NCBI GenBank assembly: GCA_029817715.1
Contig: JARUPY010000398.1
Location: forward strand, 2,294,001-2,358,000
Source: Melastoma dodecandrum
Taxonomy: Eukaryota; Streptophyta; Magnoliopsida; Myrtales; Melastomataceae
Direction: 5' to 3'
Length of the DNA stretch: 64,000 nt
Part shown: positions 23,689-32,418 of the stretch, in pieces
How positions within the stretch are numbered: position 1 is the stretch's first letter
Layout: each line of letters begins with the position of its first letter
Program-made: the position numbers and the translations under genes
The notes under the pieces: model-generated
What the model saw: only the letters and a program-made list of their open reading frames with translations
The model's database searches: none
What the model was told of the DNA's origin: nothing

Positions 23689-23801
23689 GCAAAGGAAAGC
23701 TCGGGCAATCGAAGTGCGCCTAAGCTTCCACGCTTTGACGTCAGGCGAAAGACGGCTCGACGTCAAAGGCGCGCATTTCGTCTAAGACAAAAGCATGAGG
23801 C

Positions 23802-24641
23802 TCAATGGTGCCAAAAGAGGATCTGGCCGATGGTGAGAAGGATCTCGGCGAGGATCAGAAGAACCACGACCACTTCGAGCCGGTTCGAGCGGTCCGCGTC
23901 GATGATGTCGGTCAGCGCGCGCGCGGTTTCGGCAATGACGTCCAACTTGCGCTTGAGTGTCCCGGCGCGCTCCTGCAGCTCGTACTCGTCCTCGAGGCGC
24001 GCGTAGAGGCGCTCGAGGTCGGGCCGATCCCACAGCACGTCCGGCTTTTCTTCCACGGCGACGCGCCCCGAGACGCGGTGCTGCACCAGAAGCGTCTGGC
24101 CGATGAGCTTCAGCATCGAGCGGCGATCGCGCGCGGTGCGCCCGCGCTCGGCCAATCGACCGGCGAACGGCTCGATCACGTCGAAGACGGCGTTGACCTC
24201 GCGCTCGTCGCGCCCCAGGGATACGCTCTTGGCGAGCGCATCCGCGACCACCAGGAGGCGCGCGGGCGACAGGTCCCGCAGAGCCACCGCGCCGCCCGGC
24301 GGCACGCGGTCGGCATCCTCGCTCGACACCTCGAGCGTCGCCGTCTCGTCGTCGACATGGGCATGCGGGCCGGAGAGCCGCGCCTTCACGCGGGCGATGA
24401 TCTCGTCCTCCTCCAGCGGCGAGAGGCCGATCATTACCGCGACGCCGAAGCGATAGAGCGCGACGAACCCGTTCGAGCCGGCGCGGAAGGCGAGGGGATT
24501 GGCGGAGATCATATCCGCGCGCTCGAGCCCCGAGGCGTCGATCCGGTCGCCGAGCAGCAGCGCCCGAGCCGTCAGCCGCGTCGGGCTGCGGGCGGCGGGA
24601 TCGGTCGGCGGGCTGGCAGTCGTCATCGTCGCGGCGGGCAT
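23802..24641 (-). CDS. RMD1/YagE family (DUF155) protein with C-terminal membrane anchor
   Basis: 279 residues of the DUF155 family, whose yeast members (RMD1, RMD8, SIF2/Yor) are organellar membrane proteins of ill-defined role. Family-typical segments are FVALYRFGVAVMIGLSPLEEDE and the region ERGRTARDRRSMLKLIGQTLLVQHR, then WDRPDLERLYARLEDEYELQERA. The extreme C-terminus is a single hydrophobic anchor (LEVVVVLLILAEILLTIGQI). An ATG at 24626 is an alternative start. It lies alone between two minus-strand units. Confidence 0.82.
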   Translation of the reverse strand: MPAATMTTASPPTDPAARSPTRLTARALLLGDRIDASGLERADMISANPLAFRAGSNGFVALYRFGVAVMIGLSPLEEDEIIARVKARLSGPHAHVDDETATLEVSSEDADRVPPGGAVALRDLSPARLLVVADALAKSVSLGRDEREVNAVFDVIEPFAGRLAERGRTARDRRSMLKLIGQTLLVQHRVSGRVAVEEKPDVLWDRPDLERLYARLEDEYELQERAGTLKRKLDVIAETARALTDIIDADRSNRLEVVVVLLILAEILLTIGQILFWHH

Positions 24642-24711
24642 GGGGTCAAAGGTGGGGATAGCGGGACACCCTGTCATCCCGCGATGACAAAGGCGAGACC
24701 GGGCCGCCGTC

Positions 24712-25701
24712 TCAGCCGAAACGGTCGCGCCACGCCGGCGCCGCCCCCGCGAAGGGCAGCGCCCGCGCGTGGTACACGCCGCGTGCGATCGCCCGCGAAA
24801 GGCCATCGGCGGCCAGCGCGCCGATCTCGACCTCGTCGGCGGCGCCCGGCGGCCGTGCGGCGAGGCCCGTCGCCGCGGCGAAGACGGTGTCGCCGTCCAA
24901 CGCCGCATGCGAGGGGCGCAGCGCCCGCGCCAGGCCGCCCTGCGCCATGGTCGCGAGGCGCTTCGCCTGCGCCTTCGTCAGCGGGGCGTCCGTGGCCACG
25001 ACCGCGATCGTCGTGTTCTGCGGGGCCAGGCCCTTGACCCTGATATCGAGCGCATCGGGCGGCAGGGGTGCCGGCCAGCCGAGACCGCCGAACTCGGCAT
25101 CGCGCTCGTACGGTGCCGCCCAAAAATGCGGCCCCGACCCCATGGTGGCACTGCCCGCGGCGTTGACCGCGACGATCGCGCCGACGGAGAAGCCGCAGCG
25201 GCCGATCGCGCTCGCGGTCCCGAGTCCGCCCTTCGAGGTCGCCGTCGTTGCGCCCAAGGCGGCCCCGACGCTGCCCTCCGCGACGTCGAGGCCGGCGGCG
25301 GAGGCCGCCGCGGCGCCGAGATGCCAGTACACCGGCGCGAGCCCCCAGTCCTTGTCGCCGCCGTTGAGAAGGTCGAAGAGGATCGCCGACGGAACGATCG
25401 GCACGCGGACCGGCCCGACGTCGAAGCCCCTGCCGGCCGCCCGCAGCACCGCCTGCACGCCGCCGGCCGCATCGAGGCCGAAGGCCGAGCCGCCCGACAG
25501 GACGAAGGCATCGACCCGCTCGACCGTCATGCCCGGCTCGAGCAGCGCTGTGTCCCGCAGCCCCGGCGCGCCCCCGCAGACGGCGACGGACGCGATGGCG
25601 GGCGCGTCGAACACGACGGCCGTCATGCCCGAAGCGATCCGCGCATCCTCCGCCTGCCCGACGCGCACGCCGGCGACATCGGTGATCACGTCGCGCCTCA
25701 C
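24712..25701 (-). CDS. P1 family (S58) peptidase / NylC-like hydrolase
   Basis: N-terminal-nucleophile hydrolase of the DmpA/NylC superfamily, 329 residues. Members self-cleave and use the freed Ser/Thr as nucleophile. The layout here fits the NylC branch: VLSGGSAFGLDAAGGV, then KGGLGTASAIG, and APQNTTIAVVATDAPL, with predicted self-cleavage at N229/T230. The GTG at 25701 overlaps the serB stop as GTGA, so it is coupled to serB. Natural substrate unknown; aminopeptidase or amide-hydrolase activity is usual in the family. Confidence 0.85.
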   Translation of the reverse strand: MRRDVITDVAGVRVGQAEDARIASGMTAVVFDAPAIASVAVCGGAPGLRDTALLEPGMTVERVDAFVLSGGSAFGLDAAGGVQAVLRAAGRGFDVGPVRVPIVPSAILFDLLNGGDKDWGLAPVYWHLGAAAASAAGLDVAEGSVGAALGATTATSKGGLGTASAIGRCGFSVGAIVAVNAAGSATMGSGPHFWAAPYERDAEFGGLGWPAPLPPDALDIRVKGLAPQNTTIAVVATDAPLTKAQAKRLATMAQGGLARALRPSHAALDGDTVFAAATGLAARPPGAADEVEIGALAADGLSRAIARGVYHARALPFAGAAPAWRDRFG

Positions 25702-26594
25702 GTCACGAACTCGGAGGCCGCATACCCTTGGATGAAGAGGAGCGCGGTGAGATCGCCCGCATCGATGCGGGCACGGGCGACCGCGGCGACGGCGGGCTTG
25801 GCGCGGAACGCGACGCCGATCCCCGCCTCCTCCAGCATCGCGAGATCGTTGGCCCCATCGCCGACCGCCATGGTTTCCTCCGGCGCCAATCCCAGCTCGT
25901 CGCGCAACGTGCGCAGCGTCGCCCGCTTCGAGGCACGCCCGAAGATCGGCTCCTGCACCGTGCCTGCGAGCCGCCCGCCTTCGACGAGCAGCCGGTTGGA
26001 ATAGTGCCGGTCGAAGCCGAGTTCGTGCGCGACATGCGCGGTGAAGATCGTGAAGCCGCCCGAGGCGATGACCGTCGTCGCGCCATGGGCGCGCATCGTG
26101 CGCACCAGCGTCGCGGCGCCGGGCATCGGGGTGATCCGCTCGACGACGATGCGGGTCGCCTGCGCGACGTCGAGGCCGCGAAGCAGCGCCACGCGCTCGC
26201 GCAGCGAGGCTTCGAAGGGCACCTCGCCGCGCATCGAACGCTCGGTGATGGCGGCGACCTCCGCCTTGAGGCCGAGCCCATCCGCGAGTTCGTCGATGCA
26301 TTCCTGCTGGATGATCGTCGAATCCATATCCGCGATGAGTAGGCGCTTGCGGCGTCCCGCGGCCGGCTGCACCACGACGTCGACGCAGGCCGCGCCGAGG
26401 GCGGCGCGCGCGCCCTCCGCCCAGCGGGCGTTGTCGTGCCCGGGCGGGGGTGCGAAGGGAATATCGGCCGCAAGTCCCGGCGCGAGCCAGAGGGCCTCGC
26501 CCGGCTGCGGCAGCGCGTCTCGCGCGCGCAGAACGTCCGCCGCGGCGAGGGCGGCGGAGGCGGGATCGGTGATCAGGGTCGCGATGTGGGACAT
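25698..26594 (-). CDS. serB: Phosphoserine phosphatase
   Basis: HAD-family enzyme for the last step of serine synthesis. It has 298 residues. The nucleophile motif is DMDSTII, the second motif is VIASGGF and the third is VGDGANDLAML. A ~80-residue N-terminal extension of ACT-like size precedes the HAD domain. The ATG at 26594 is only 3 bases from the miaA GTG on the opposite strand. Divergent serB/miaA is common in Rhizobiales. No clear ribosome-binding site is visible. Confidence 0.95.
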   Translation of the reverse strand: MSHIATLITDPASAALAAADVLRARDALPQPGEALWLAPGLAADIPFAPPPGHDNARWAEGARAALGAACVDVVVQPAAGRRKRLLIADMDSTIIQQECIDELADGLGLKAEVAAITERSMRGEVPFEASLRERVALLRGLDVAQATRIVVERITPMPGAATLVRTMRAHGATTVIASGGFTIFTAHVAHELGFDRHYSNRLLVEGGRLAGTVQEPIFGRASKRATLRTLRDELGLAPEETMAVGDGANDLAMLEEAGIGVAFRAKPAVAAVARARIDAGDLTALLFIQGYAASEFVT

Positions 26595-26597
26595 GAT

Positions 26598-27497
26598 GTG
26601 AGGCCGCAGGCGATCCTCATTGCAGGGCCGACGGCCAGCGGCAAGTCGGCCCTGGCGCTCGACCTGGCGGCGCGCCGCGACGGGCTCGTCGTGAACGCCG
26701 ATTCGATGCAGGTGTATGCCGATCTGCGATGCCTCACGGCACGCCCGAGCGAGGCGGACGAGGCGCGCGTCCCCCACGCGCTCTACGGAACGATCGATGG
26801 AGCCGAGGCCTACTCGGTCAGCCGGTGGCTGGCGGACGTCGAACGCGTGCTGGCAGAGGCGCGCGAGAGCGATCGCCTGCCGATCGTCGTCGGGGGCACG
26901 GGGCTCTATCTCAAGGCTCTTACCCAGGGCCTTTCCGATATTCCGCGGGTGCCCGACGAGGTGCGGGCCGGGTGGCGCGCCTGGGCGGAGGGCCGGCCGG
27001 CGCCCGAACTGCATGCGGAACTGACCCGGCGCGACCCCGTCACGGCGGCGCGCCTGCGTCCCACGGATCCTCAGCGTGTCTTACGGGCTCTCGAGGTTCA
27101 CGCGGCCACGGGCGAGAGCCTCGCGTCCTTCCACTCCCGGCGCAGCGCGCCGTTGCTCGACGCCGCCCGCTGCCTGTGCGTGACGCTCGACGTACCGCGC
27201 GCCGTGCTGCACGGGCGCGTCGAACGGCGGCTCGACGCGATGGTCGAAACCGGCGCGCTCGAGGAAGTGGCGGCGCTGCGGGCCCGCGACCTCGACCCGG
27301 CCCTGCCAGTCATGCGAGCGCTCGGGGTGCCCGAATTATCTCGCCATCTGGCGGGCGACCTGGATCTGCAGAGCGCCCTCGCGCAGGCGAAGGCTACGAC
27401 GCGCGCCTACCTCAAGCGTCAGGCGACGTTCTTCCGTCACCAGCTTCCCGAATTCCGCCCGACCGCTGCGGGGACACTGCTCGCTCCGTTTGCGTAG
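26598..27497 (+). CDS. miaA: tRNA dimethylallyltransferase
   Basis: Transfers a dimethylallyl group to A37 of tRNAs reading UNN codons. It has 299 residues from the GTG at 26598 (MRPQAILIAGPTASGKSAL, P-loop). Conserved blocks VVNADSMQVYADL and VVGGTGLYLKAL follow. A GTG at 26586 would add four residues and overlap serB. The start is 3 bases from the divergent serB ATG, so promoter elements must lie in neighbouring coding sequence. The 3' end overlaps a convergent secreted-protein gene by 61 bases. Confidence 0.94.
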   Translation: MRPQAILIAGPTASGKSALALDLAARRDGLVVNADSMQVYADLRCLTARPSEADEARVPHALYGTIDGAEAYSVSRWLADVERVLAEARESDRLPIVVGGTGLYLKALTQGLSDIPRVPDEVRAGWRAWAEGRPAPELHAELTRRDPVTAARLRPTDPQRVLRALEVHAATGESLASFHSRRSAPLLDAARCLCVTLDVPRAVLHGRVERRLDAMVETGALEEVAALRARDLDPALPVMRALGVPELSRHLAGDLDLQSALAQAKATTRAYLKRQATFFRHQLPEFRPTAAGTLLAPFA

Positions 27498-27964
27498 GCG
27501 TGACCGAAGACGCCGTAATCGGCGCCATCGCCGGGGCCATAATAGCCCGCGAAATACGGTGTCCCGTAGCTGTCGCCACCGCTGAACACGCCGTAAGACG
27601 CGTGCGAGCCGTATTGATACACGCTGCTGCCTGGGTAGCCATGATACAGATCGGCGTTGTCGACCGCGTCGTTGATGACGGCTTGGTGCACCGCATCCGC
27701 CTGACGGTCGCGCGAGATCGCGGCGCCGATGCGGAAGGGTCCGGGCAGGCGGTGAAAGCCGAAGCCGGTGCCCGGGCCGTCGCTGACTAGAGCCGAGCCG
27801 CCGCGCTGCGCGTTGCGCTCGTAACGGACGCCGACGTCCGAGACGGTCAGAACGCGACGGTGGTGGTGGCGGGTCTGCGCCGCAGCGGGTGTCGCGATCG
27901 CCGCCGCGCTTCCGAGGCAGAGCGCGCCGAGGGCGACGAGGGAGACGGCGGAACGGATGGACAT
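27437..27964 (-). CDS. Secreted Gly/Tyr-rich hypothetical protein
   Basis: 175 residues. It starts MSIRSAVSLVALGALCLG and continues to a predicted signal-peptidase site after ATPAAA, then a basic HHHRR stretch. The C-terminal half is rich in Gly, Tyr and Ser (YQYGSHASYGVFSGGDSYG), without known motifs. GGGAG lies 7 bases before the ATG at 27964. The last 61 bases overlap the miaA 3' end on the other strand. Codon use looks normal for the window. No function can be assigned; an exported or surface protein is likely. Confidence 0.7.
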   Translation of the reverse strand: MSIRSAVSLVALGALCLGSAAAIATPAAAQTRHHHRRVLTVSDVGVRYERNAQRGGSALVSDGPGTGFGFHRLPGPFRIGAAISRDRQADAVHQAVINDAVDNADLYHGYPGSSVYQYGSHASYGVFSGGDSYGTPYFAGYYGPGDGADYGVFGHAYANGASSVPAAVGRNSGSW

Positions 27965-28101
27965 GGCGAACTCCCGGCGTGGGCGTGGAGCATAAGTTGC
28001 AGATCGAACGGATCGGGTCCCATACCGGTTCCGCCGACACGCGAATGTCATCCCCTATCGTCAACGCACGTTTGAGGTGGAGGACGGCGAAGGAGAGCGT
28101 G

Positions 28102-29142
28102 ATGCGGGATGGTTTCGATCGAGTGCTCGGCGCCGCGCCCGGCGGCGAGGACGTCGGACTTGTCGAACTCGCCTCCGAGGACCTGCGCGTCACGCTGACG
28201 AACTATGGCGCCCGCCTCTTGTCGATCGAGGCACCGGACCGCGACGGGCGCCGCGACCACGTGCTCCTCGGTTTCGCGCGCCTCGACATGATCCTCCGGG
28301 CCGGCTCGTTCGGCGCTGTGCTGGGCCGCTACGCCAACCGCATCGCGAAGGGCCGTTTCACGCTGGGCGGGACGACCTACACGCTGCCGCGCAACGACGG
28401 CGAGAACACGCTGCACGGCGGCCCAAAATCCTTCAGCAAGACCGTCTGGCGCCTCGCCGATCGCGACGCGACCTCGGTGCATTTCGCCCTCACGAGCCCG
28501 GACGGCGATTCCGGCTTTCCGGGCTCGCTCGACGTGACGGCCACCTACACGATCGACGAGAGTGCGCTGCGTCTGCGCCTCACGGCCCAAACATCGGCGC
28601 CGACGCCCGTCAACCTCTCCGCGCACCCGTATTTCAACCTCGCCGGGGCCGCGGCGCTCGACGTCTGCGACCAAGACCTCGAGGTCTTTGCCTCGCATTA
28701 TCTGCCGACCGATGCGGGGCAGATCCCGACGGGCGAGCTGGCGCCGGTCGAGGGCACGCCGTTCGATTTCCGCGAGCCTGTCCTGATCGGCACGCGCATA
28801 CGCGACGCCGATCCGCAGCTCCTCTACGCGCGCGGCTTCGATCATTGCTTCGTGCTCGACGGCGCGGAGGGGACGCTGCGCCCGGCCGCGCGCCTGGTGC
28901 ATCCGGCGAGCGGCCGCACGCTGCTCGTCGAGACGGACCGGCCGGGCCTGCAGGTCTACACCGGCAACAGCCTCAACGGCTCGCTTGTCGGGCATGGGGG
29001 CACCTACCGGCAGACCGCCGGCCTCGCGCTCGAGGCGCAGGCGTTCCCCGACGCACCCAACCAGCCGACCTTCCCTTCGACGATCCTCTCGCCCGGCGAC
29101 ACGTTCGATGCGACGATCCTCTATCGGTTCGATGTCGCCTGA
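28102..29142 (+). CDS. galM: Aldose 1-epimerase
   Basis: Mutarotase interconverting alpha and beta anomers of aldoses. It has 346 residues. Conserved segments are GRYANRIAKGRFTLGG, NDGENTLHGGPKSF and the catalytic histidine in LSAHPYFNLAG; the C-terminal catalytic glutamate is in LALEAQAFPDAPNQP. AGGAG lies 6-7 bases before the ATG at 28102. It stands alone with no sugar-catabolic genes nearby. The frame is open upstream into the secreted-protein region, but the first family-like residue follows this ATG. Confidence 0.94.
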   Translation: MRDGFDRVLGAAPGGEDVGLVELASEDLRVTLTNYGARLLSIEAPDRDGRRDHVLLGFARLDMILRAGSFGAVLGRYANRIAKGRFTLGGTTYTLPRNDGENTLHGGPKSFSKTVWRLADRDATSVHFALTSPDGDSGFPGSLDVTATYTIDESALRLRLTAQTSAPTPVNLSAHPYFNLAGAAALDVCDQDLEVFASHYLPTDAGQIPTGELAPVEGTPFDFREPVLIGTRIRDADPQLLYARGFDHCFVLDGAEGTLRPAARLVHPASGRTLLVETDRPGLQVYTGNSLNGSLVGHGGTYRQTAGLALEAQAFPDAPNQPTFPSTILSPGDTFDATILYRFDVA

Positions 29143-29215
29143 GCCGCGGCCGTAAAGAGGGGTGGCGCGCGCGGGCGATCTATGCGCCTCTGGCGACGCG
29201 CAGGGAGGCAGCGGC

Positions 29216-29515
29216 ATGGCGGAAGGCGACACGAACCCGCTGGCGCGCCTCGGCCGCTGGCTGTTCGAGGATCGGACCAGCGGACGGATCGTCGTCGCGC
29301 AATGGCCGAACTGGTCGCTCTGGACCTTCCTCGTCGCGAGCCTCGCGGCCGCGCTCGTCTCGGCGCCCACGCCCCACCGCGTGCTCGAGATCGTCGCGGC
29401 CGTCGCGCTCGCGATCTGGGCGGCGGACGAGATCGTGCGCGGATGCAACCCGTTTCGCCGGCTGCTCGGGGCCACCGTTCTGATCCTTCTCGCGGTGCGC
29501 TGGCTGGCCCGATGA
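29216..29515 (+). CDS. Small membrane protein of unknown function
   Basis: 99 residues with two or three hydrophobic helices (LWTFLVASLAAALVS, LEIVAAVALAIWAADEI and LLGATVLILLAVRWL). An amphipathic lead (LARLGRWLFEDRTSGR) precedes them. GGGAGG lies 7 bases upstream of the ATG at 29216, choosing it over an earlier in-frame start at 29162. It lies between galM and a TPR protein on the same strand. Nothing in it suggests a specific activity. Confidence 0.72.
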   Translation: MAEGDTNPLARLGRWLFEDRTSGRIVVAQWPNWSLWTFLVASLAAALVSAPTPHRVLEIVAAVALAIWAADEIVRGCNPFRRLLGATVLILLAVRWLAR

Positions 29516-29629
29516 CGCACCCGGCGCGCCCGCTGCCTCGCTTGCCCCTGCACCCCAAAACGGCCATGGTGCCCCGCAAGAAGCGGCGCTGATTTGCGAC
29601 AGAAGCTCCGGACCACCCGAGGGGATTGC

Positions 29630-31456
29630 GTGACGCCGATGCTGGTGACGTCTGACGACCTGAAGAGCGCGCGGCACCGCCGCCGGCGCGTGCTGGGCGC
29701 GGCGACCGCGCTCGCCGTGCTCGTCGCCGCCGTTCCCGCGTCCGCCGCCCGGGAAAACTACACGTTCTCCAACCCCTTCGAGGTCAGCGACAGCCCGTCC
29801 GGCAACTACCTCGCCGCGCTCATCGCCGGCGCGGACCACGACACGACCGCCGCCGCGACGTTCTTTCGCGAGGCCCTCCGGTTCGATCCACGCACCCCGC
29901 AGCTCATCGAGCGGGCCTTCGTCGCGGCCCTGTCCAACGGCAACATGCTCGACGCCTTCACGCTCGCCGACCGCGTGGTGGCGCGCGACCCGAAGGACGG
30001 ACTGGCGCATCTCGCCCTCGGCGTGAAGGCGATCAAGGCGAAGCAATACGGCTGGGCGCGTGCGCAATTCGCGAAGGGCGGCCCCGGCGAGCAGCGCGAC
30101 ATCACCGGCACGCTCCTCACCGCCTGGAGCTGGGCGGGCAGCGGCGACCTGAAGCGCGCGCTCGACACCTGCGACAAGCTGCGCGACGACAATTTCGCGG
30201 TCTTCCGCAACTTCCACGCCGGCCTGATCGCCGAGCTGCTGGGCGACAAGACGGAAGCCGCCAAGCGCCTCAAGGCCGCCTACGATTCCGACAAGACGAC
30301 GCTGCGCCTCGTCGACGCCTCCGGGCGCTTCCTCGACCGCAGCGGCGACAAGGACGGCGCGTTGAAGGTCTACCAGGCCTTCGACCAGCTCCTGCCGAAC
30401 CAGCCGATCATCACGAGCGCGATCACCGACCTCAACGCCGGCAAGAAGCTCGACGCGCTGATCAAATCCGCCGACCAGGGCGCCGCCGAGGTGCTCTACG
30501 GGCTCGGCGCGGCGGGCTCGCGCCAGGGCGACGAGACGGCCGCGATGGTCTATCTGCGTCTCGCGCTCTACCTCGCACCCCGCAACGGCCTCGCGCTGAT
30601 CACGCTGGCCGACATCTACGACCGCCTGAAGCAGGACGAGACGGCGATCTCGCTGTACGAGACGGTGCCCGACACCAGCGTGCTGCGCACGACAGCCGAA
30701 CTGCAGATCGCGCAGCTGCTCCAGACGCTCAACAAGAAGACCGAGAGCGCGAGCCTCCTCGAGCAGATCGTCAAGGAACATCCCGACGACGAAGACGCCC
30801 TGCAGGTGCTCGGCAACGAGCAGCGCGCGGACAAGAAATATGCCGAGGCCGCCGTCAGCTATTCGCGCGCCATCGACGTGTCGAAGAAGCCGGGCAAGCA
30901 GGAATGGCCGCTCTACTATTTCCGCGGCATTTCCTACGAACGCGGCGGACAGTGGGACAAGGCGGTCGCCGACTTCAAAAAAGCGCTCGACCTTTCGCCC
31001 GATCAGCCTCTTGTCTTGAACTACCTCGGCTACAGCTGGGTGGACCGCAACGAGAACCTCGACGAGGCCTTCCGCATGCTGCACAAGGCGGTCGAGGCGC
31101 GTCCGAGCGACGGCTACATCGTCGATAGCCTTGGCTGGGCCTATTATAAGCTCGGCAAGTACGACGAGGCGGTCAAAGAACTCGAAAGGGCGATCGACCT
31201 CAACCCCGGCGATCCGACGATCAACGATCATCTCGGCGATGCCTATTGGCGGATCGGCCGCAAGCTCGACGCGCACTTCCAGTGGAACCACGCGCGCGAC
31301 CTCGGACCCGACCCCGACGAGAAGAAGAAGATCCTCGCCAAGATCGACCACGGGCTGCCGGCCGACCCGACCCCGAAGGCGGCGGACGCGAAGGACAACG
31401 CCCCGCCGAGTGCGCCGACCCCGGACGAGGCGGCCGCCAAGAAGGACGGCGGTTGA
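29630..31456 (+). CDS. TPR-repeat protein, exported or membrane-anchored
   Basis: 608 residues. The N-terminal RHRRRRVLGAATALAVLVAA with PASAA afterwards looks like a signal peptide or anchor, so it is probably periplasmic. The rest is nearly all tetratricopeptide repeats, clearest in the C-terminal third (VADFKKALDLSPDQPLVLNY, YDEAVKELERAIDLNPGDP), and ends in an Ala/Pro/Lys-rich tail. The GTG at 29630 has GAGGGG 5 bases upstream; TTG 29594 and ATG 29639 are weaker. It overlaps the ispE start by TTGA. A scaffold or outer-membrane assembly role is possible. Confidence 0.85.
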   Translation: MTPMLVTSDDLKSARHRRRRVLGAATALAVLVAAVPASAARENYTFSNPFEVSDSPSGNYLAALIAGADHDTTAAATFFREALRFDPRTPQLIERAFVAALSNGNMLDAFTLADRVVARDPKDGLAHLALGVKAIKAKQYGWARAQFAKGGPGEQRDITGTLLTAWSWAGSGDLKRALDTCDKLRDDNFAVFRNFHAGLIAELLGDKTEAAKRLKAAYDSDKTTLRLVDASGRFLDRSGDKDGALKVYQAFDQLLPNQPIITSAITDLNAGKKLDALIKSADQGAAEVLYGLGAAGSRQGDETAAMVYLRLALYLAPRNGLALITLADIYDRLKQDETAISLYETVPDTSVLRTTAELQIAQLLQTLNKKTESASLLEQIVKEHPDDEDALQVLGNEQRADKKYAEAAVSYSRAIDVSKKPGKQEWPLYYFRGISYERGGQWDKAVADFKKALDLSPDQPLVLNYLGYSWVDRNENLDEAFRMLHKAVEARPSDGYIVDSLGWAYYKLGKYDEAVKELERAIDLNPGDPTINDHLGDAYWRIGRKLDAHFQWNHARDLGPDPDEKKKILAKIDHGLPADPTPKAADAKDNAPPSAPTPDEAAAKKDGG

Positions 31457-32346
31457 CCGCAGCCGTCGGCCCGACCGTGGCGCTGGTCGAACGCGCCCCC
31501 GCGAAGATCAACCTCACGCTGCACCTCGTCGGGCGGCGTGCCGACGGTTACCATGAACTCGAGAGCCTGGTCGCTTTCACGCGCAGCGGGGACACGCTCT
31601 CGCTGACGCCGGGACAGGACCTGGCGCTCACCATCGGCGGCCCGACCGCTGCCGCCTCCGGCAACCTCGACGACAATCTCGTGCTGCGCGTCGCCCGTGG
31701 TCTGGAAGCGCGCATCGCGGGTTTGAGGCTCGGGGCCTTCCACCTCGTGAAGCGCCTGCCCGTACAGGCGGGGATCGGCGGGGGCAGCTCCGACGCCGCC
31801 GCGGCGCTGCGCCTTCTCGCACGCCTCAACGGTCTCGCGATCGAGGATCCGCGGATCGTCGACGTCGCCGCGACGGCCGGCGCCGACATCCCCGTCTGCC
31901 TTGCTGCGAAGGCGCGCATGATGAGCGGCATCGGTGACCGGCTCGGCCCTGTGCTGACCCTGCCGCCCCTGCCCGCGCTGGTCGTGAACCCCGGTGTCCC
32001 GCCCGACACCAAGGCCGTGTTCGGCAAGCTGGCGCTGCCGGTCGGCTGGAACTCGAGCGCCAGCGCGCATCCCGTCATCCCCTCCGGGCTCGCCGCCGAG
32101 GCGGTCTTTCCGCTTCTGCGACGCGGCCGCAACGACATGGAGGACGCGGCCTGCGTCCTCGCCCCCGTCGTGTCGGATGTGCTGGCCGTGCTCGGCGCGG
32201 CGCCCGGTTGCCGGCTCGCGCGGATGTCGGGCTCCGGCGCGACGTGCTTCGCGCTCTTCGCCGATTGTCGCACCGCTGCGCGCGCGAAAGCCTCGATCGC
32301 GCGCGCGCATCCGTCGTGGTGGATGAAGACCGCGATGCTGGGGTGA
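31453..32346 (+). CDS. ispE: 4-diphosphocytidyl-2-C-methyl-D-erythritol kinase
   Basis: GHMP kinase of the MEP isoprenoid pathway. It has 297 residues. The substrate-binding N-terminus is ERAPAKINLTLHLVGRRADGYH, the ATP loop is LPVQAGIGGGSSDAAAAL, and the C-terminal motif is MSGSGATCFALF. The likely start is the TTG at 31453 overlapping the TPR stop (TTGA); the next option is a GTG about 8 codons in. It is convergent with crtB, which uses the same isoprenoid supply. Confidence 0.94.
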   Translation: MTAAVGPTVALVERAPAKINLTLHLVGRRADGYHELESLVAFTRSGDTLSLTPGQDLALTIGGPTAAASGNLDDNLVLRVARGLEARIAGLRLGAFHLVKRLPVQAGIGGGSSDAAAALRLLARLNGLAIEDPRIVDVAATAGADIPVCLAAKARMMSGIGDRLGPVLTLPPLPALVVNPGVPPDTKAVFGKLALPVGWNSSASAHPVIPSGLAAEAVFPLLRRGRNDMEDAACVLAPVVSDVLAVLGAAPGCRLARMSGSGATCFALFADCRTAARAKASIARAHPSWWMKTAMLG

Positions 32347-32418
32347 GCCCGGACGCCATCGTCCGCGAGGCAAGGCAGCACGCGCGATAGGTGCGAGACG
32401 AGGTTGCCGGTCTTGCCG

